This document shows positions 43,531 through 56,902 of a DNA stretch of 64,000 nucleotides, piece after piece. Source of the stretch: Rhynochetos jubatus (lineage: Eukaryota; Chordata; Aves; Eurypygiformes; Rhynochetidae); assembly GCA_027574665.1 (NCBI GenBank), contig CM050666.1, positions 2,232,001 to 2,296,000 of the forward strand, given 5' to 3'. The notes below the pieces were generated by a model. That model saw nothing but the letters and a program-made list of their open reading frames with translations. It was not told the origin of the DNA and searched no databases. The position numbers and the translations under genes are program-made. Every line of letters starts with the position of its first letter. The stretch's first letter is position 1.

Positions 43531-46500
43531 CACAAATATATAACCCTTGACATTACTGTGTCTCAGTTTCCCATTCCATGGGAATAAGTTTTATATCTCT
43601 GCTGTGGTGGAACCCTGGAATTTAGGTGTGAGGTACTCTGCTCCTGTACACTGCAGGCCAGACTGAGATAGATGATCCACACTGAAATACATAACCATTA
43701 ATTTAAAAAAAAAAAAAATCACATATTCATTATTTTTCCTATCATGCTTCTCTTCCTATACACATTCATAAATAGAAATGAAAGAAAAACTAATGTGCTT
43801 TTAGTTACTGTGTTTGTCTGTTTTCCAATCATAATTCATGACCTGCTTCAACAAACAGGAGAACAAACATTTGATCTTGACAAATTAAAATGGTTTGGTG
43901 CGTTTCCTTATTATGTTTTTTTTTTCTTCCGTTGTGTTTTCCTTACAGTGATGCTCTTTGCTTGCTCTATTCCAATGGGCACAGCCTAATTCTGTTGTCT
44001 GTTACACCACAGTCCTGTCAGAGTAACTCCCCTGCAGTGGATTCACACTGAGATCATAATCCAGTGTTTAGCATCTGAAAACGAGCAAGACTTTATAAAC
44101 ACAAGCACAGCTTGCAGGAAGAATGGGAGCCTGTGATGAACCAAGGGCAGAACGGAAGAAGGATCTCCACCTATGATGTTCAGACAGGCTGGACAGCCAC
44201 CCTACCAGGGACTCAAGGGCATGAATCATCCAGCAGCTGAAAAACCCTCCAAAACCCTCAGTTGAAAACCACCTAACAGAGGATCTGAGCAAGAACCCCA
44301 TGACACGCAAAGCAGGTTGGGACAGAGGTGTATGGCACGGTCAGGGTTCAGTGTCTCAGCTGAGTGATTCAGACTAACAGGATGCATGTTGCAGGTGAAG
44401 AGCTGGGTCTCCCATATTCAGAGGCTTTGTGTATGAGAGGTGGAAGAGCCTGGGTTGATCAGTATTCAATGTGGAAAGAGCATTTATTGGAGATCTTCTG
44501 TTGGATAGAGACAGAGGAAATGATCTGCATCGTGGGCACTCAGGATGGGATTAATTTATCCTAATTTAAACTGTCTATCAGGAAGACATCTATAGCTAAA
44601 CTAGCCTCTTGACTGCCTTGAGATCCAAGGAGGGGAAACAGGCATTTTTAGGATGTGAGCCAACTGTTTTAGACACATCCTTTAGGATGAGTTCCAAAGC
44701 CCACAGCTCTGACCATGTATTCACTGGCCAGAATGAGTCCCTTGGAGATATCTACACTTAGTGGGGTGAATCCCACCCTCAGGTCCTAGTGCAAAGGCAG
44801 CTCACAGGAACAGTGAGTTTTTCTAATCAAGTAAGTGAGCCAACACAATTTCACTCCTGATTGTAATAGACAGGCACAAGATGAAGTCTGGATTCAGAGT
44901 CACACACTAATTGCTCCACGAAGACTAGAGCAACGCTGTATAGAAAAAAAACCTAGCTCCAGAAGTGTAAGAGAGAAAACTAGACACATTTTCTTGCCAA
45001 AAATGTCTGTGTTAGACTGTTTGTCTTGCATCAGGGTGTTATTTTTTATTAAGCAATTGTAATTCCAGAACCATTTATCCAGTAAGGTTAATGCTGCAGT
45101 GCAAGATGAAATCAGTGTTCTCCTGTAGCTGGAATTTGCATTGACTGCAGCTCATCACTGGTCACAAGAATAAAGTGAATCGCTTAAAGGAGTGTAAGGA
45201 AGTACAGGAAGAAGACTTAATATAACCATGTGGTTAAAGTTATTACTTTCTACCTGCTAATGGCAAAGTCCTGAGCCTGTCTTGTCACAGTCCAGGTCTT
45301 CAGCAACCAAGACTGATGCCGAGGGGAATCATACAATAGGGGTAGTAATGAAAGTAGATGCCACCCAGAACTATGAACCCAAGGTGTAGCAACTCCTGGA
45401 CTAGTGGCTAGACCTAGGCATAAGGCTGAGTGCAGGTGGGCTGAACATGTAAAGGAACTGTATTGATATGCCTAAGCTCTCTTAGAAATTAAAAGCTGTT
45501 GGCAAAATGCCTAAAGCAAGGGTATACAAAAACCTTCCTAAGTATGTGTGCTCCTGATTCTGTACATATTTTCCTGATGTTTGTGAGCTCTTAAGAATCA
45601 GCATCCAGGACATTTTCCAAGATGATCAAAAGCCCATGTATAATAAAGAAACACACCCCAAAAGTGATACAGACCTGAGGAACAGTGGCAGTTACACATG
45701 ATACCTCATCAGAAGGCCAAAGGGCAGCATTAGGGCAGGCTGAAGCATTTGCTTCCAGAACCCTGGTAAACTCAGGAGAATGCTGTGCTCTGCTAGGCAA
45801 GGAAACCTATGATCCCCTCCTTGGAGCAAAGCAATTTAATGAGGTGCCTTTGGGAAGAGCATTGATTGTAAATCAATAGGAAGCACCACAGAGAGAGGAA
45901 ATTACTAAATGCACCCAAGTGACTGCAGCACATGTTAGTGCAACTCCAGCTCTGTGCTGTGAGGCTGAGAGGGCTGGGGAAGTTGCAATGCAGAGAGGGT
46001 TTCTGAGTAGAAGCACTGTCTACACACGTGGAAGGATATGAAGAGTGCGCTAATAGGCAGCATGAGAAGATTTTGCAGACCATGAACTGTCAGGTCTGGC
46101 CTGTGGAAAGCATCTGAGCAGATCTGTTCACTCCCAGAAGCAGGAGCTACTTGACCAGGTCAGCTCATGGCCCTGGATCTGCGAGTTGCTGTCTGGAGGA
46201 CACTCAGTGATGACAACATCTGTAGCTGATGAGCTGCAATAGGGACACAATAGGTCTGATGTGCAGGGGGTGATCATGCTGCCCTAAAACACATCAATTT
46301 TTTGGCAGAACATTCCTCTATTAAACAATGCTCACTTCTTTAAATCAACTATTTTTAGGGATAGATCAGCTTCAGCAAAATTTGTCATTGTTTTCTCAGG
46401 TCTGAGATGGCATTTTTGTGCTCAGAGAAGTCTGTACTGTGGAATGACTAAGTGCACAGTAATTAGAATACTCATACAGAATAGAAAGGCTGCAAGGCCA

Positions 46501-47777
46501 AATCCTTGCTACAACTTTGGTCACTGGCCTGGAACTCAAGAGAATTCACAGAAACAAAACAACTCAGCGCAAAGTGGGACTTATTGTAAGATGCTGCTCC
46601 CTCATACCATAGACCAACAGGAGCAAGCCAGAAGGGCAGAAAGCAAAGCACAATTTAGGAAGGTAAAGTGATGAGAAGCTATGCCTTCCTGCTAGTTCTG
46701 GACTCGTCTTTGCACAAGATGAGTAGAAGATACAAACAGGGACTGAGGGTTTGGCCAGGCGAGACTCTGCATACCAGGCTTGATGTACAGCAGAGGAGCC
46801 ATCAGCATTGCCCCACAGTTAGGAGACCACAGGAAGGATTTTATATCAAGCAGTAGCACTGGCCCTCAGGTCACAGTGTACAAGGGAGTAGGTACAGGGT
46901 TGATCACCATGCAAAGGAAAAACCTAAGTGCATAACTTCAGAGGGAGGAGCAGAGGTTGATGGAGGAGGAAGAGGCCCTGGGAAGCCTGTGGATGCATGA
47001 TTATACTGCTGGCTGCAGGGCTGACTACCACAGCTCTCTTCTGGGGCAAGGCCAGGGAAATACTGTTCTCAGCAGAGTGAGGAGGAACAGACATTGTTTT
47101 CCAGGAACCACCATGATCTTACCAAGCACCAGTGAGATTCACTACTGGTCATCAACTTAGGCAGGATAGAAAAAAAAGAAAATTTAAATGAAAAAGAGAA
47201 AAATACATCACAATGGCAACAACACACTCTCATCTCTAACATATGATTACATTTCAGATGTAATTACAAATGTTTCCATAGCGTGCAGATGTATTTAGCC
47301 TCACAAAGCAGAGCTAATTTATTCATAAGCAGATCTGCAAGGCCACCCAGACAGAATCCACTCCATATTCAAGGAGATTATTAAATGGGTGGGTGTGAAG
47401 GGTTTCTTTGGAAAAGTCTCCAGTGCATAGATACAGCAGGCAGCCACATGAAAGACAGGAATGACAGGCAAGAGGACCTATTTGTGTGATGAAAAAATTG
47501 TCACAATGACAGCCCCAAACTGACAACATTTCAGGAGGCAGAGTAGCTGCACAACACTGTAAGACAAAACATCTCTAAAAACAGGGAAGCAGCCCTGCAG
47601 GGACTGATATCTTGGCAGGGGACATCCATGCTCTCTGTTGGGCTGTCTGGCAGGTGTTCCTGCTGGACCTCCTTCCGTACATCTGGAAGCCACCCAGGAA
47701 CATAAAACCAGTGGAGAGTCAGCATCTCCAGGAAAGCTGGTGGCTGCCTCCCCGATGCTGCTTGGACTCTCGGGAGG

Positions 47778-47801
47778 AAAAAAAAAAAAAAAAAAAAAAA
47801 A
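47778..47801. repeat. A24 homopolymer
   Basis: Twenty-four consecutive A. No CR1 element lies next to it (CR1 lacks poly(A)), and no upstream spliced-gene copy is recognisable, so its origin is unknown. Confidence 0.95.
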
Positions 47802-48488
47802 GGCTGAGAGGTGATCAGGAGCTTTTTAAACAGCATCTCAGCAGTTTCTGGCCCTGTGTATGTTCCTAATCTGTTCCAGTCATCTGTGATTTCCGGTGTC
47901 TTGGCTGGTTTTGCATTGAGGCAGAATAATGGAAACATTTGAAGATGCAGGGGAAATGAATGTAGGGACCAAAGATGATTGGTCCCTGCTGACTGCTCAC
48001 TAGGTCAGGGTCAAATGCATGGTGATAAGAAGATGCTTCATTCTGTTTTCCAGCTCTTAGTTGCTTCTTCCCTGCTGAACCCCTTTGGCAGCTGTACACT
48101 GATCTCAGCAGCAAGCAATGATAGAGGCTGTAGGACCTGGTCAAGACAAAGCATAACTTCAGCAGTCCCAGACAGCTTGTTCAGAGGGCTTTTGTCCCAC
48201 CAATCTCAAGCATCGGCCTGTGAAGGGACAGGAAATATATTTTCTTGTTTTCACACATGAATGAAGAAAAATCAGGTGGGTTAGGGTATTTTTGCCCTTT
48301 ACTTTCATTTTCCCCTTTTTCCACTTGCAGCTTCTTAAAACTTTCTCAACTTTGGAAAAGTGACAGAGCTGAAAAACAAAACTGAATTTGTCACAGTGTC
48401 ACTTTCATGAATTGGAAACATTTGTAAAGTTACTAGAGAAGTGGGAAAAAGGGCAAAAATCACACTTTATATTCTTCATGAAAGGGTG

Positions 48489-48507
48489 AAAAAAAAAAAA
48501 AAAAAAA
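48489..48507. repeat. A19 homopolymer
   Basis: Nineteen consecutive A. It is about 690 bp downstream of the A24 run and equally without a recognisable source. Confidence 0.95.
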
Positions 48508-51029
48508 GCCCAAAACCAATGTGGCATGTGTTGAAAATATATCTTGTCAAAACGAGTGGCAGAGTGGAAAAACGGATCCAGCCCAAATTTCTCAAGGGGG
48601 AAACAACTTCACTATTTCCTGCTTTTTCATAAAACCATTTCTCCATTTCTCAGAGTTCTTTGGTCAGCTTGGGGTGACAGGCCCTACATATGCTGCCCAT
48701 ACCCCTGGAATAGGGAGGAGGAAACAAAAACAGGATCTACCCATGACTGCAGAGCTGTGATGAAATGGGGCAGATCTGCAGCTGAACAGCGTGATTTTCT
48801 GACAGCCCAGGAGGAAGGACTATACTGCTACCTGATGGAGGGCAGATGGGATTCATTTGCATGTGATGAAAGAAGCATTGTGGAGTACCATCTTTTGATG
48901 AACTGAAGTTTTAAAAAAAGCTAAAAAAACCCAGCAAAACTAAAGCTATAAGTTGGTGCCCCACACTTGTAGCCATGAACTGCTAAAAAGTTGTGTTTGA
49001 CAGGTGTAAGAACCCCTCAGGCAGCAGGTCTGGGAAAAGGGCCACCAAGCAAGGGAGAAAGGAAAGAGATGTCATGCTGCATGTCTTTTTCTTCTGCAGT
49101 AAACACGAGGCAGCAGTTTTATGTTCCCTGAATGCCTCTGCAAGTGTGGACTGCTGTAAGGACAAGCGGTGCTGAATGCTCAGCAGCACTGGACTCACAA
49201 CAGTATCTCATCTGCGAAAGCCTGTTAAGACTGCAGTGAGCAGGAGTCTGGCCCCAACCCTGTGGGACCTGAGGATAGGGGCTGAATCAGGCTGTCCCTT
49301 TAGAACTGACAGATTGGAAAGCTCTTGGAAATGGAAGATATTTTAAGGAGCAGAAACCAAGGGCTAAACTCCCCAGAGCCCCATACAGAGCACAACCAGG
49401 GTAGGAGGGCAGGGAGCAGTCACCTTGGAAAGGACACAGAGATGGTGGGAACAGGGTTGGAAGATCAGTGCAAGTGCAGCACGGTGTTGTCCACTGCTGA
49501 TTCATCAGGAATGCTGATATTTTAGTGTTTCCTCCTTCTCTTACAAGTAACCTCTCAATTTAAATCCCCTTTACACCCTTGCAGGAGAGGGGAGAGTTAA
49601 ATCATCTTGACCACATGGCTTTGTAATTTCTGTGGGACCCCAAAAGAAAATGCTTTTTCATGCCAAGCAGCAGAGATGGTAAAAGCCTCCATGACATCCC
49701 CTCATGATGCTGGGTGTGCTCAGATGGGAGTCCATCCTGCTTTCCCTCAGCTCTCCCAGCATCTCCTGGGGTTGTACTTGCTCAGCTGATCTGCCTCAGA
49801 GGTCTGAATTAGCCACGTTTACTCTGCCAAGCAACTGAGCAAAGGTTCCTGGGGAAAACTCTGCTATCTCTCAAGTAATTAGACTCATTAGAACAGTGAT
49901 TAGTTGCATGCTTTCCACTTCGGCTGAACACCAAAACTAAGTCTATGTCTTAATTTGCTCTCCCTGAGTAACGCAGGCAGGCAGTCTGGAAAAACGCAGC
50001 CCCTTTCTGACTGTCACATCAGCTCCCTGACACTAAGAAACACACATACATTGAGGTGAAATATTCCCATAGTCTGGGAGCTCTGGAAGCACAAGGGGTT
50101 TTCTGGCTCAAGTGAATTTGTGGGCAGTAAGTATCATGCAGGGTCAGAAATCCTCAAAGATTTGCATCTTCCAGGCAGGTCTTCTTGGGTTTTTATTCTT
50201 TACAATGGAGAATGTGTTGCCATGAGAACAAGCCCCCCAGGATGGCCAGGAGGGCAGCACCTGGCAGAGAAGCAGCTCCACAAATCACTGGGATATGACA
50301 ATCTGAGGATGTTGTCACCTGGCACCCTTACACTGAGGACAAGTGAAATTATTTCTGAGTCTCTCAGAATACCAGTGCTGTGGAGTGTGCTGGTTCCCCT
50401 TTGCTGTTTCCTCTTCAAGAATGTTCAGATGAGCACCCAAGTTCACACAAAAGTGAATTTTCCAATCACCTGCCTGAATATTCGTGAGGCTGTATATTCA
50501 ACTGCCTCAGAGCTATCTGTGCTGAAGTGCTTGTGCAGCCATCCAGCTGGGAAGAAAGCCACCACCAGCTAGCCTATCTGACCAGCCACAGCTCATTGAT
50601 GGAGCTCAGAGTGGCGAGTGATTTGCACAACTGCTGGTGGCTGATGAATAGGAGTCAGAGGAGATGATGAATTTGTGGAATAATTTTCACTAACGGACAC
50701 ATCCAAGGAATTGCCACCTCTTTCCTTACATTACAAGAGTAGAAAAGGAAGGTGTGTTTTTCACATCTATTATTCACAGATAATCACTTCATTCACTCAT
50801 CTTCGTGCATTGAAATGGCTGAAGTTTGTCTGGCACTTTGAAAAAGCTATTTGGTTTTCTTGGTTCCGGTTTCCAGGAGTGACATGATTTCAGAATGACT
50901 GCAGCTAAACAGGGACATGCTAAACTGCCTGGTTGGTAGAGATATGAGTTAGCTTCTGCCAAACATTGGCTTTGTACAGGTATATCTAACTGAACCCTGA
51001 AACATGCAAATGTCCAGTCACATTTGAAA

Positions 51030-51059
51030 ATTTGGTTGGGGTTTTTTTGGTTTTTTTTC
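51030..51059. repeat. T/G-rich tract, short
   Basis: TTTGGTTGGGGTTTTTTTGG followed by T8: the reverse-complement form of the CCAAAA tracts. Confidence 0.85.
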
Positions 51060-54000
51060 ATTACTGATCGGCCATAGTCTTTGCCTGCCACCCTGGTTTC
51101 ACCTGGAATTACAGTAAGGTAATTGCACAGTCCCATGCCCTGCATGTGGTTCTTGTGGCCTAAAGGTGCTTGTGGGCAAAGGAGACACCCAGCTGTCTGC
51201 ACACTCATGCAAAAGAACCCATCTCTGTTGTCATTGAAATAGTATCTTCTGCACTGCTTTCTCATGATGCAAAAGTATAGGTAAACACAGCAGTCAAACA
51301 TGAGCAGCATTCACTGATGTTTATACTGCATCTTACTGCCTTACTGGCATCAGAAAAGCATCCAAAATATTGCAGTTCTGCTTCCTTTCATTTTGTAAGC
51401 TGTGCTCTCTGTGAGCCAATCCCAACTGCAAAGTTATCTGGATCTTTTCAGCAAAGTGAGGAGAAAAATTAATGAGTTGACTTGCAGCTCTCAGCCTTGA
51501 AGTAATTGTGTATGACATACAGACCCCACCTTGCACAGTCCTGACTCCCAGTAAGGAGAAGGCAATAATATTACATTTCAATTTGATCTTGACTGCCATT
51601 AATTGATTTCAGAGCTCTGGCCCTTCACTCTACTTGAGTTGCTAACTAACCCAATCAAGCTCTGGCTGTTGATTACAGACGACCTGGTGGGGATAATTAC
51701 ATTAGTACAACTGTCAGACTCTGAAGGAACGTGGCAGAACTTCAGAAATGTTTGAAAGGCTTCTGAATACCAGGCAATGAAGCCCAAACTCAAAGCAAGT
51801 CCATGAGCTGTAATCACTTTTCTTAAATTTGGCAAAACCTGTTTTACGCAAAGCATGTTGTTGGACTGGAGTCTAAGCTGCCGCATGGTGATGAGCAAGG
51901 GAAAGTCAGAGAGAAATAACAAACATCCTCAGATCTGCTCTTCTTTTTGTGTTTGAGGATACTCACAGGCTTGGATTTCAGGATTCCTTTCACAGGTATG
52001 GTGCATCATCTGAGGGAGAAAAGTCTGTGAGAAAGGTACGGCAGGAAAACACAACCAAGACTGCCACAGCTACAAATTCAGGGCATCATGTAACAGATAC
52101 TCAGAGAACATGCAGTTCCCAACACCATGTGACACATTCAGGAAGAGAAACTCAAAGACCACAAGGTGGTTGTGTCCACTGGGAGAAGAAAGGGGAGGAC
52201 AAAGGTATTTCCAACATTCCAGGTGCAGAAAGACAAACAAGTAAATAAAAATAACAATATTCCCCAAAGTCACAGAGAAAAACTACTTCCTGACCTGAAT
52301 TTTGATCAACGTGAGCCAGATTCTTGAGCACGTGAGCCAGGTCCATAACCACCTGCAAGATTCCTCAGTTTCCTAGGAGCACACCATGACCACATTTACA
52401 TCCTTCGTTTTTGCCCATCTCAAATTCTCCACCTGTAAAGTGGATATTTCTTATTTGTTAAAATAATGGGAGCTCTTAAGCACTCACTCATATCTCAGTG
52501 CTGTAGAAGCAAACTGCAGCATCTTCAGTTCCATTTTACAAATGAGGAAATTAAGTCACATCAGCTGAATGTGACCTGTCCAAGAGAAGGGGCAGACTGA
52601 AGAACAGAGCCCATGTTCCTCATCTTCTAACTAGCAGCTCAGTTGGAATGGCAAAAGCCATTTGCTAGTGAAAGACAACCCATGTCCCCAGAAATTTGTG
52701 ACAGTTTCTGCTTGCGAGAGGGAGGTCCTCTACAAAGCCGATGTCAACCCCAAAATGGACATATCTACACTGCACTTGTAACATTAAGTTCACACTGGTT
52801 TTAACAGGGAACTTCAGTTTTTTCCACTACCCTTGCACACATTCACACGTACTGTCCTCATTACACACTCAGTGTAAAACCGCTGAGCTAACACAGGTAC
52901 CAGAACCTGCTTCATTTCTCAGAAGAGTAAATTAGTTTTTGTAGAGCCCCCTGATGTAGCACTGTGCCAAACATCTTAAGGTATTTCTTGTTTAATTAAG
53001 GATTTTAGCAATAAAGGTTGTGAAGGATTAGGAATAGAAAGCAATTAGGCTCTTGAGAGACCAACATACTAGTTTTCTTAACTTCCATGATACATGCATA
53101 AGAGTACTTGACAGCAGGAAAAAGGCTAGGAACTCAAATGTAAAAGAGAAATGACTGATCTATAAGAAAGTGCACACATTTCTGTTAATAGAATAAGAAT
53201 TCTTGAACTTGTAGTAATTTATATGGTATTTTGGAATACATGTATCATGAGTAATAATAATGTTTTGGCATCAGGCATATCTATAAGAGGCCAGTGAAGC
53301 TTGCCAGTGCTTTGTGTGATATCGGGGTGGGGGTGAGTGACAGCCTTGGTGTTCTCAGTGCTCTGTGGCACACATAAGTTGTGGACATGGTTTACAAAGA
53401 CATATGCAGAGAGGATGGCTTAGGCATAAAACTAACATGTTTGAGAGAAAGAAAAGAAACTGTTTCCAAGCACTGAGACTGCTGTTGTCTATGTTTTAAA
53501 AACTGGACCTGTTAGGTTGTAATCTTTCAGAAGTCAATCACCAACTCCGCATAGCTTATATCTAACAACATTTCCCATAATAACCTTACCAACTTCCAAG
53601 ATATTTGAATTGCCTAGCTGCCTGATGGTCCAAAACCTAGACTGCTTTTAGTCCCCTACTGAGCTCCTTTATAGCTAACATGTAGCTCCACTTACGTGGC
53701 AAACGTCCACCAGCTCAGCTGAGCTTCAAACGATGAGGGCCATTTGGATCTGTGGGCTGCACACAGGGTGCTTGCCACTGTCTAGGTCACAGCCATATGC
53801 CAACAGCATCAAGAACTGCCCTCCCTCCTTACCCTGAAAGCAGAAAACACCACATCACTACATCATTTCACACACTGCAGACTCCCAACAGCAGACTCAT
53901 CCCTGTGATTAGATCACAGATGCTTGTGTGCTGAATCTGCAGCATTCCAGTAGTGTGAGGAATCATCAGAGAGCTGGTATCATGGTGGCAGCTTAGCCAA

Positions 54001-55242
54001 GGCCCAGCCTGTGCTGTCTGGGTGTTGGGGGTTGGTCTGTGGCTTCCTGGCAAGGATCCCTCCCAGGAACCCTCTGTGCAACTCCTGTGCCCCCTGTTCT
54101 GCTGCCTGGAGCTGAGTCCTCTTGCGCTGACCCAGTGGGCTGTGTCTGTATGGGTCAGATACAATTGCTGTCCCTGAGATGAACAGTCTGGTCCTGTCAG
54201 AGGAGCAAGTGGGTGTCTTTGGTCTCTGGAAAAGAAATCTAGAGCATTTCAGAGAGTAGAAAGGGCAATTTCTCATAGCAGCTTGCTAATGAGAAGCTTT
54301 AATCTGCAATCGAGGTGACTTGTAAGATTCCGCAGATAAGCATAAATGTTGGAAACCCAGACAAAGATCAAAAATGGAACAAGCAGGAGGCAGTGGGTCA
54401 ACCTGATAAACATCTGAAGTTCTTTATATTGCTACGAAAGGTACAGGGAATAAACAGAAGGAACTCAAGAGTCTGAAGTCATGCACAAAAATAAAATTTA
54501 ATTTTGGAAAGTCACTTTTTTGAAAGTCACACAGATGGGAAAAAGAATCAGTACTGCCACAAGGCTGGTATAGGAAGACCAGAAGGCAGAAAAGCGCAGG
54601 AAGACTAAAAGCCACCAGTAATGATAAATGCAAAAGCATTTGTGATGCCTTTGTGATACCTCACATTACACTCCACATTACACCTCGTTATCAGAAAGAT
54701 CAGGAGTACAAAGTTCTCTGCCCCTCCACACTGCAGGCACCACATAGAAACCCCCAAAGCACTGAAGCTGGTGATTTCAGGGGTCTTAAAATATCCTGCT
54801 AATTCCTGGGAAAAGTATGCAGCAAGGTATAAATTTCCAGAAGTTCTTGTAATGTGAAGGAAATTACTGCATAAAGATGTAGAAAAAGCCACTAGATGGA
54901 CACTGATAGTGTTTGATCCTCATTAATAAGGAAAGCAGGAGAGAACTTGGCTAAAAGTGTGATGAAGAAATGACAGTAGTTAATGATCCTTAGAAGAGCC
55001 AGGAAGGAAGAAAGCAGACTTAAGACTAAAGAGTTTTAAGGAAACAGACTTCAAGAACTTCAGAGAGCTGATTACTGTTCATAATAATAGCAGCTGAACA
55101 GAATAGGAAGTTCAGGAGGACTAATAGATTCTTAAGTCAACTGATAGTAGCAAGGGTGTAAGTTCAATATATCTCTAAGAAGAAATGCCAGAGAAGAACA
55201 AGGAATGACCAGCTTGGTTAAATCAGTAGCAGCAAAACCAAG

Positions 55243-55255
55243 AAAAAAAAAAAAA
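55243..55255. repeat. A13 homopolymer
   Basis: Thirteen A inside the ancient LINE linker region, a likely slippage expansion of a lysine-coding stretch (KTKKKKK in one frame). Confidence 0.9.
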
Positions 55256-55621
55256 GTGGAAGTATGTCATATTGCTGAGGAGAGTATCATAGAGCAGATT
55301 ACAAGAGACAAAAGCAGAGACATAAAGACCCAGATGAAATGCTGCTAGTAAGGGAGACAGGGAGTCAGAGGAGACATACTGCAAGCACTTCAGAAATAAG
55401 AGTCAGAGCTTGGAAAGCATCAGTTTTCTGGTCATTAGGGAAAGAAAGCTCCCATTAGCAAAAGGATTAATTGTGATCACTTAAAGTTCATTATCTAATA
55501 GACATTAGATTGTTCATACATGCTTTCAAATCATCCTGGCCTAACAAAATACACTCTGCTTCAGCCAGTTCTTAGAGATCAGTAACCACAATATAGTTTT
55601 GTGGTTTTCTTTGAAAGTAAG

Positions 55622-55648
55622 ATGGGGTAGTTTTCAGAACTACCCCAT
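55622..55648. repeat. Perfect 11-bp inverted repeat, 5-nt loop
   Basis: ATGGGGTAGTT (55622-55632), TTCAG, AACTACCCCAT (55638-55648). All pairs match; the flanking G/G does not pair. It lies between the linker-like and RT parts of the ancient LINE fragment. Confidence 0.97.
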
Positions 55649-55693
55649 GAAAAATGGCAGACAAAGTATCTGTTTTTTAAATAAGGAATACAG

Positions 55694-56131
55694 ATGAAGC
55701 AGAGAATTATAGACCTATCCAGTCCTAGAGAAATACAGATCCAAGTACAAAAGCATACGATTTTTGATAACCCAGAAAACAACAAGGAAATAACACCAGC
55801 CAGCAGATTTGTAAGGAACAAATTCGGTCAAACTAATGCAATTTCGATCTATGACAGAGTAACAGGATCTGCAGAGAAGGGAGAAGTGGTAAAGATCATA
55901 TATCTTGATTTTAGGAAGACTTCTGTCACAGGGTTATGTGACATTCTCATCAGAAAGTTGAGCAAACACAGGCTAGATGAAAGCTCTGCTAAGACATTTA
56001 AAAGCTGCATTCATGGAGCAGTTATCAACAGTTCACTGTTAGTCTGGAACAATGAATCAGATGGGATTTTGAGGGCACCTGTCCTGTGTTTGATAGTGGT
56101 CAATATTTTTATTACTAGCTTAAATAACTGA
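55694..56131 (+). pseudogene. Ancient CR1-like RT remnant, 145 codons open
   Basis: An unexpectedly long frame inside the old LINE fragment. Motif A retains its Asp in IIYLDFRKT, but the following AFDTV is lost to SVTG. Motif [18 protein letters not shown] is reduced to GILRAPVLCLIVVNIFI. It is degenerate, so no enzyme activity is expected. Confidence 0.58.
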
Positions 56132-56259
56132 ATGAACAGTGTGATTATTATGTTTCCACATCAGATGAAAGGAGATGGAAACATTTTTGTAGAAAGGATT
56201 AAAATTCAAAATGTTCTTGACAAATTGGAGCAGTGGGGAGCACAGGAAGAGGCGACATC

Positions 56260-56902
56260 TTCTCAGTGCCCAGAGCTGCTGTTCTCCTCAAATCTGAGAC
56301 TCAAGTCCAAGCTTGACTTACAAGACACTCCAGTTTTATTTTAGTGGTACTTCATTACCTCCAAGTTTCATCGGCTTTTTTATTAAAAAGTTCCAGTTGT
56401 GAATTCACTTTCACAACTCAACATCTCATACAGTTTCAATGCCTTGAGAAGGAAGTAGTAGATTCTTACACAAATGCTCAGTCCGGCAGCCAGACTCAGC
56501 CATGTATCTTGTCTAAGGCATGGCCTAATTTGCTTACTCTGAAAGGGTGTTAAGGCACACATGCCCATTGCAAAACACTGATAGAGGTACATGGCCATGA
56601 CAAGAGGCAGACACAGACCCACATCTCTTAAACCAGCACAGGGTTGTTATGACTCTAATAGTGCTCACAACAATTGCAAATTAGGTTGTACCTTCATTCC
56701 AGTCTGGCTCTTCATGTTTCATCCTTGTCACAAGGTACAGGGTTACTCTATGCTCAGTTAATACCTCTCTGCTGAGTTTTTCAGTCTTGCTTGTGCCTTC
56801 CTCTGACCCTTATTAGCATTTTTCTGTACAGTTTATCTGTAGGAGATAACTTTGAGAAGATCCCTTTTGGTTAATATTTTAGCAAAACCTTTATACAGGT
56901 AA
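56260..56902. other. No gene recognised
   Basis: Short unique spacer between an ancient LINE fragment and a young CR1 end. Confidence 0.5.

Larger units (their letters stand above)
43531..54999. other. Long interval with no gene recognised
   Basis: About 11 kb without a recognisable gene or a clear transposon. It contains A-runs (43705-43718, 47778-47801, 48489-48507) and a T/G-rich tract (51030-51059). The longest non-transposon open frame of the window, 50789-51310 on the minus strand (173 codons, ATG start), lies here, with a 150-codon plus-strand frame at 50120-50572 nearby. Neither shows a domain, signal peptide or splice-bounded structure I can support. The first contains the T/G tract as KKNQKNPNQ, a sign of non-coding origin. 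Confidence 0.5.
55000..56260 (+). mobile_element. Ancient CR1-like LINE fragment, linker and RT
   Basis: The linker-like part reads KETDFKNFRELI near 55030-55080 (equivalent to DFxxFRELI-type text) and EMPEKNKE with PAWLN-like remnants near 55185-55225. The RT part has NYRPI near 55705-55720 and FGQTNAISIYDRVTGSAEKG near 55820-55880 (SCLTNLIAFYDRVTGLVDKG). EVVKIIYLDFRKTSVTGL near 55880-55935 is motif A. LIRKLSKHRLDESSAKTFKS follows, then LRAPVLCLIVVNIFITSLNN near 56070-56130 (motif B equivalent), and VLDKLEQWG near 56210-56240. A 145-codon frame (55694-56131) survives by chance across most of the RT start. The catalytic motif C is not recognisable. Confidence 0.62.

Noticed and set aside
47778-48507. 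A24 and A19 runs as possible poly(A) tails of processed pseudogenes
   Set aside because: No recognisable spliced-gene sequence or polyadenylation signal with flanking duplication was seen upstream of either run.
50120-50572. 150-codon plus-strand frame
   Set aside because: No motif, signal peptide or splice context could be recognised; chance length.
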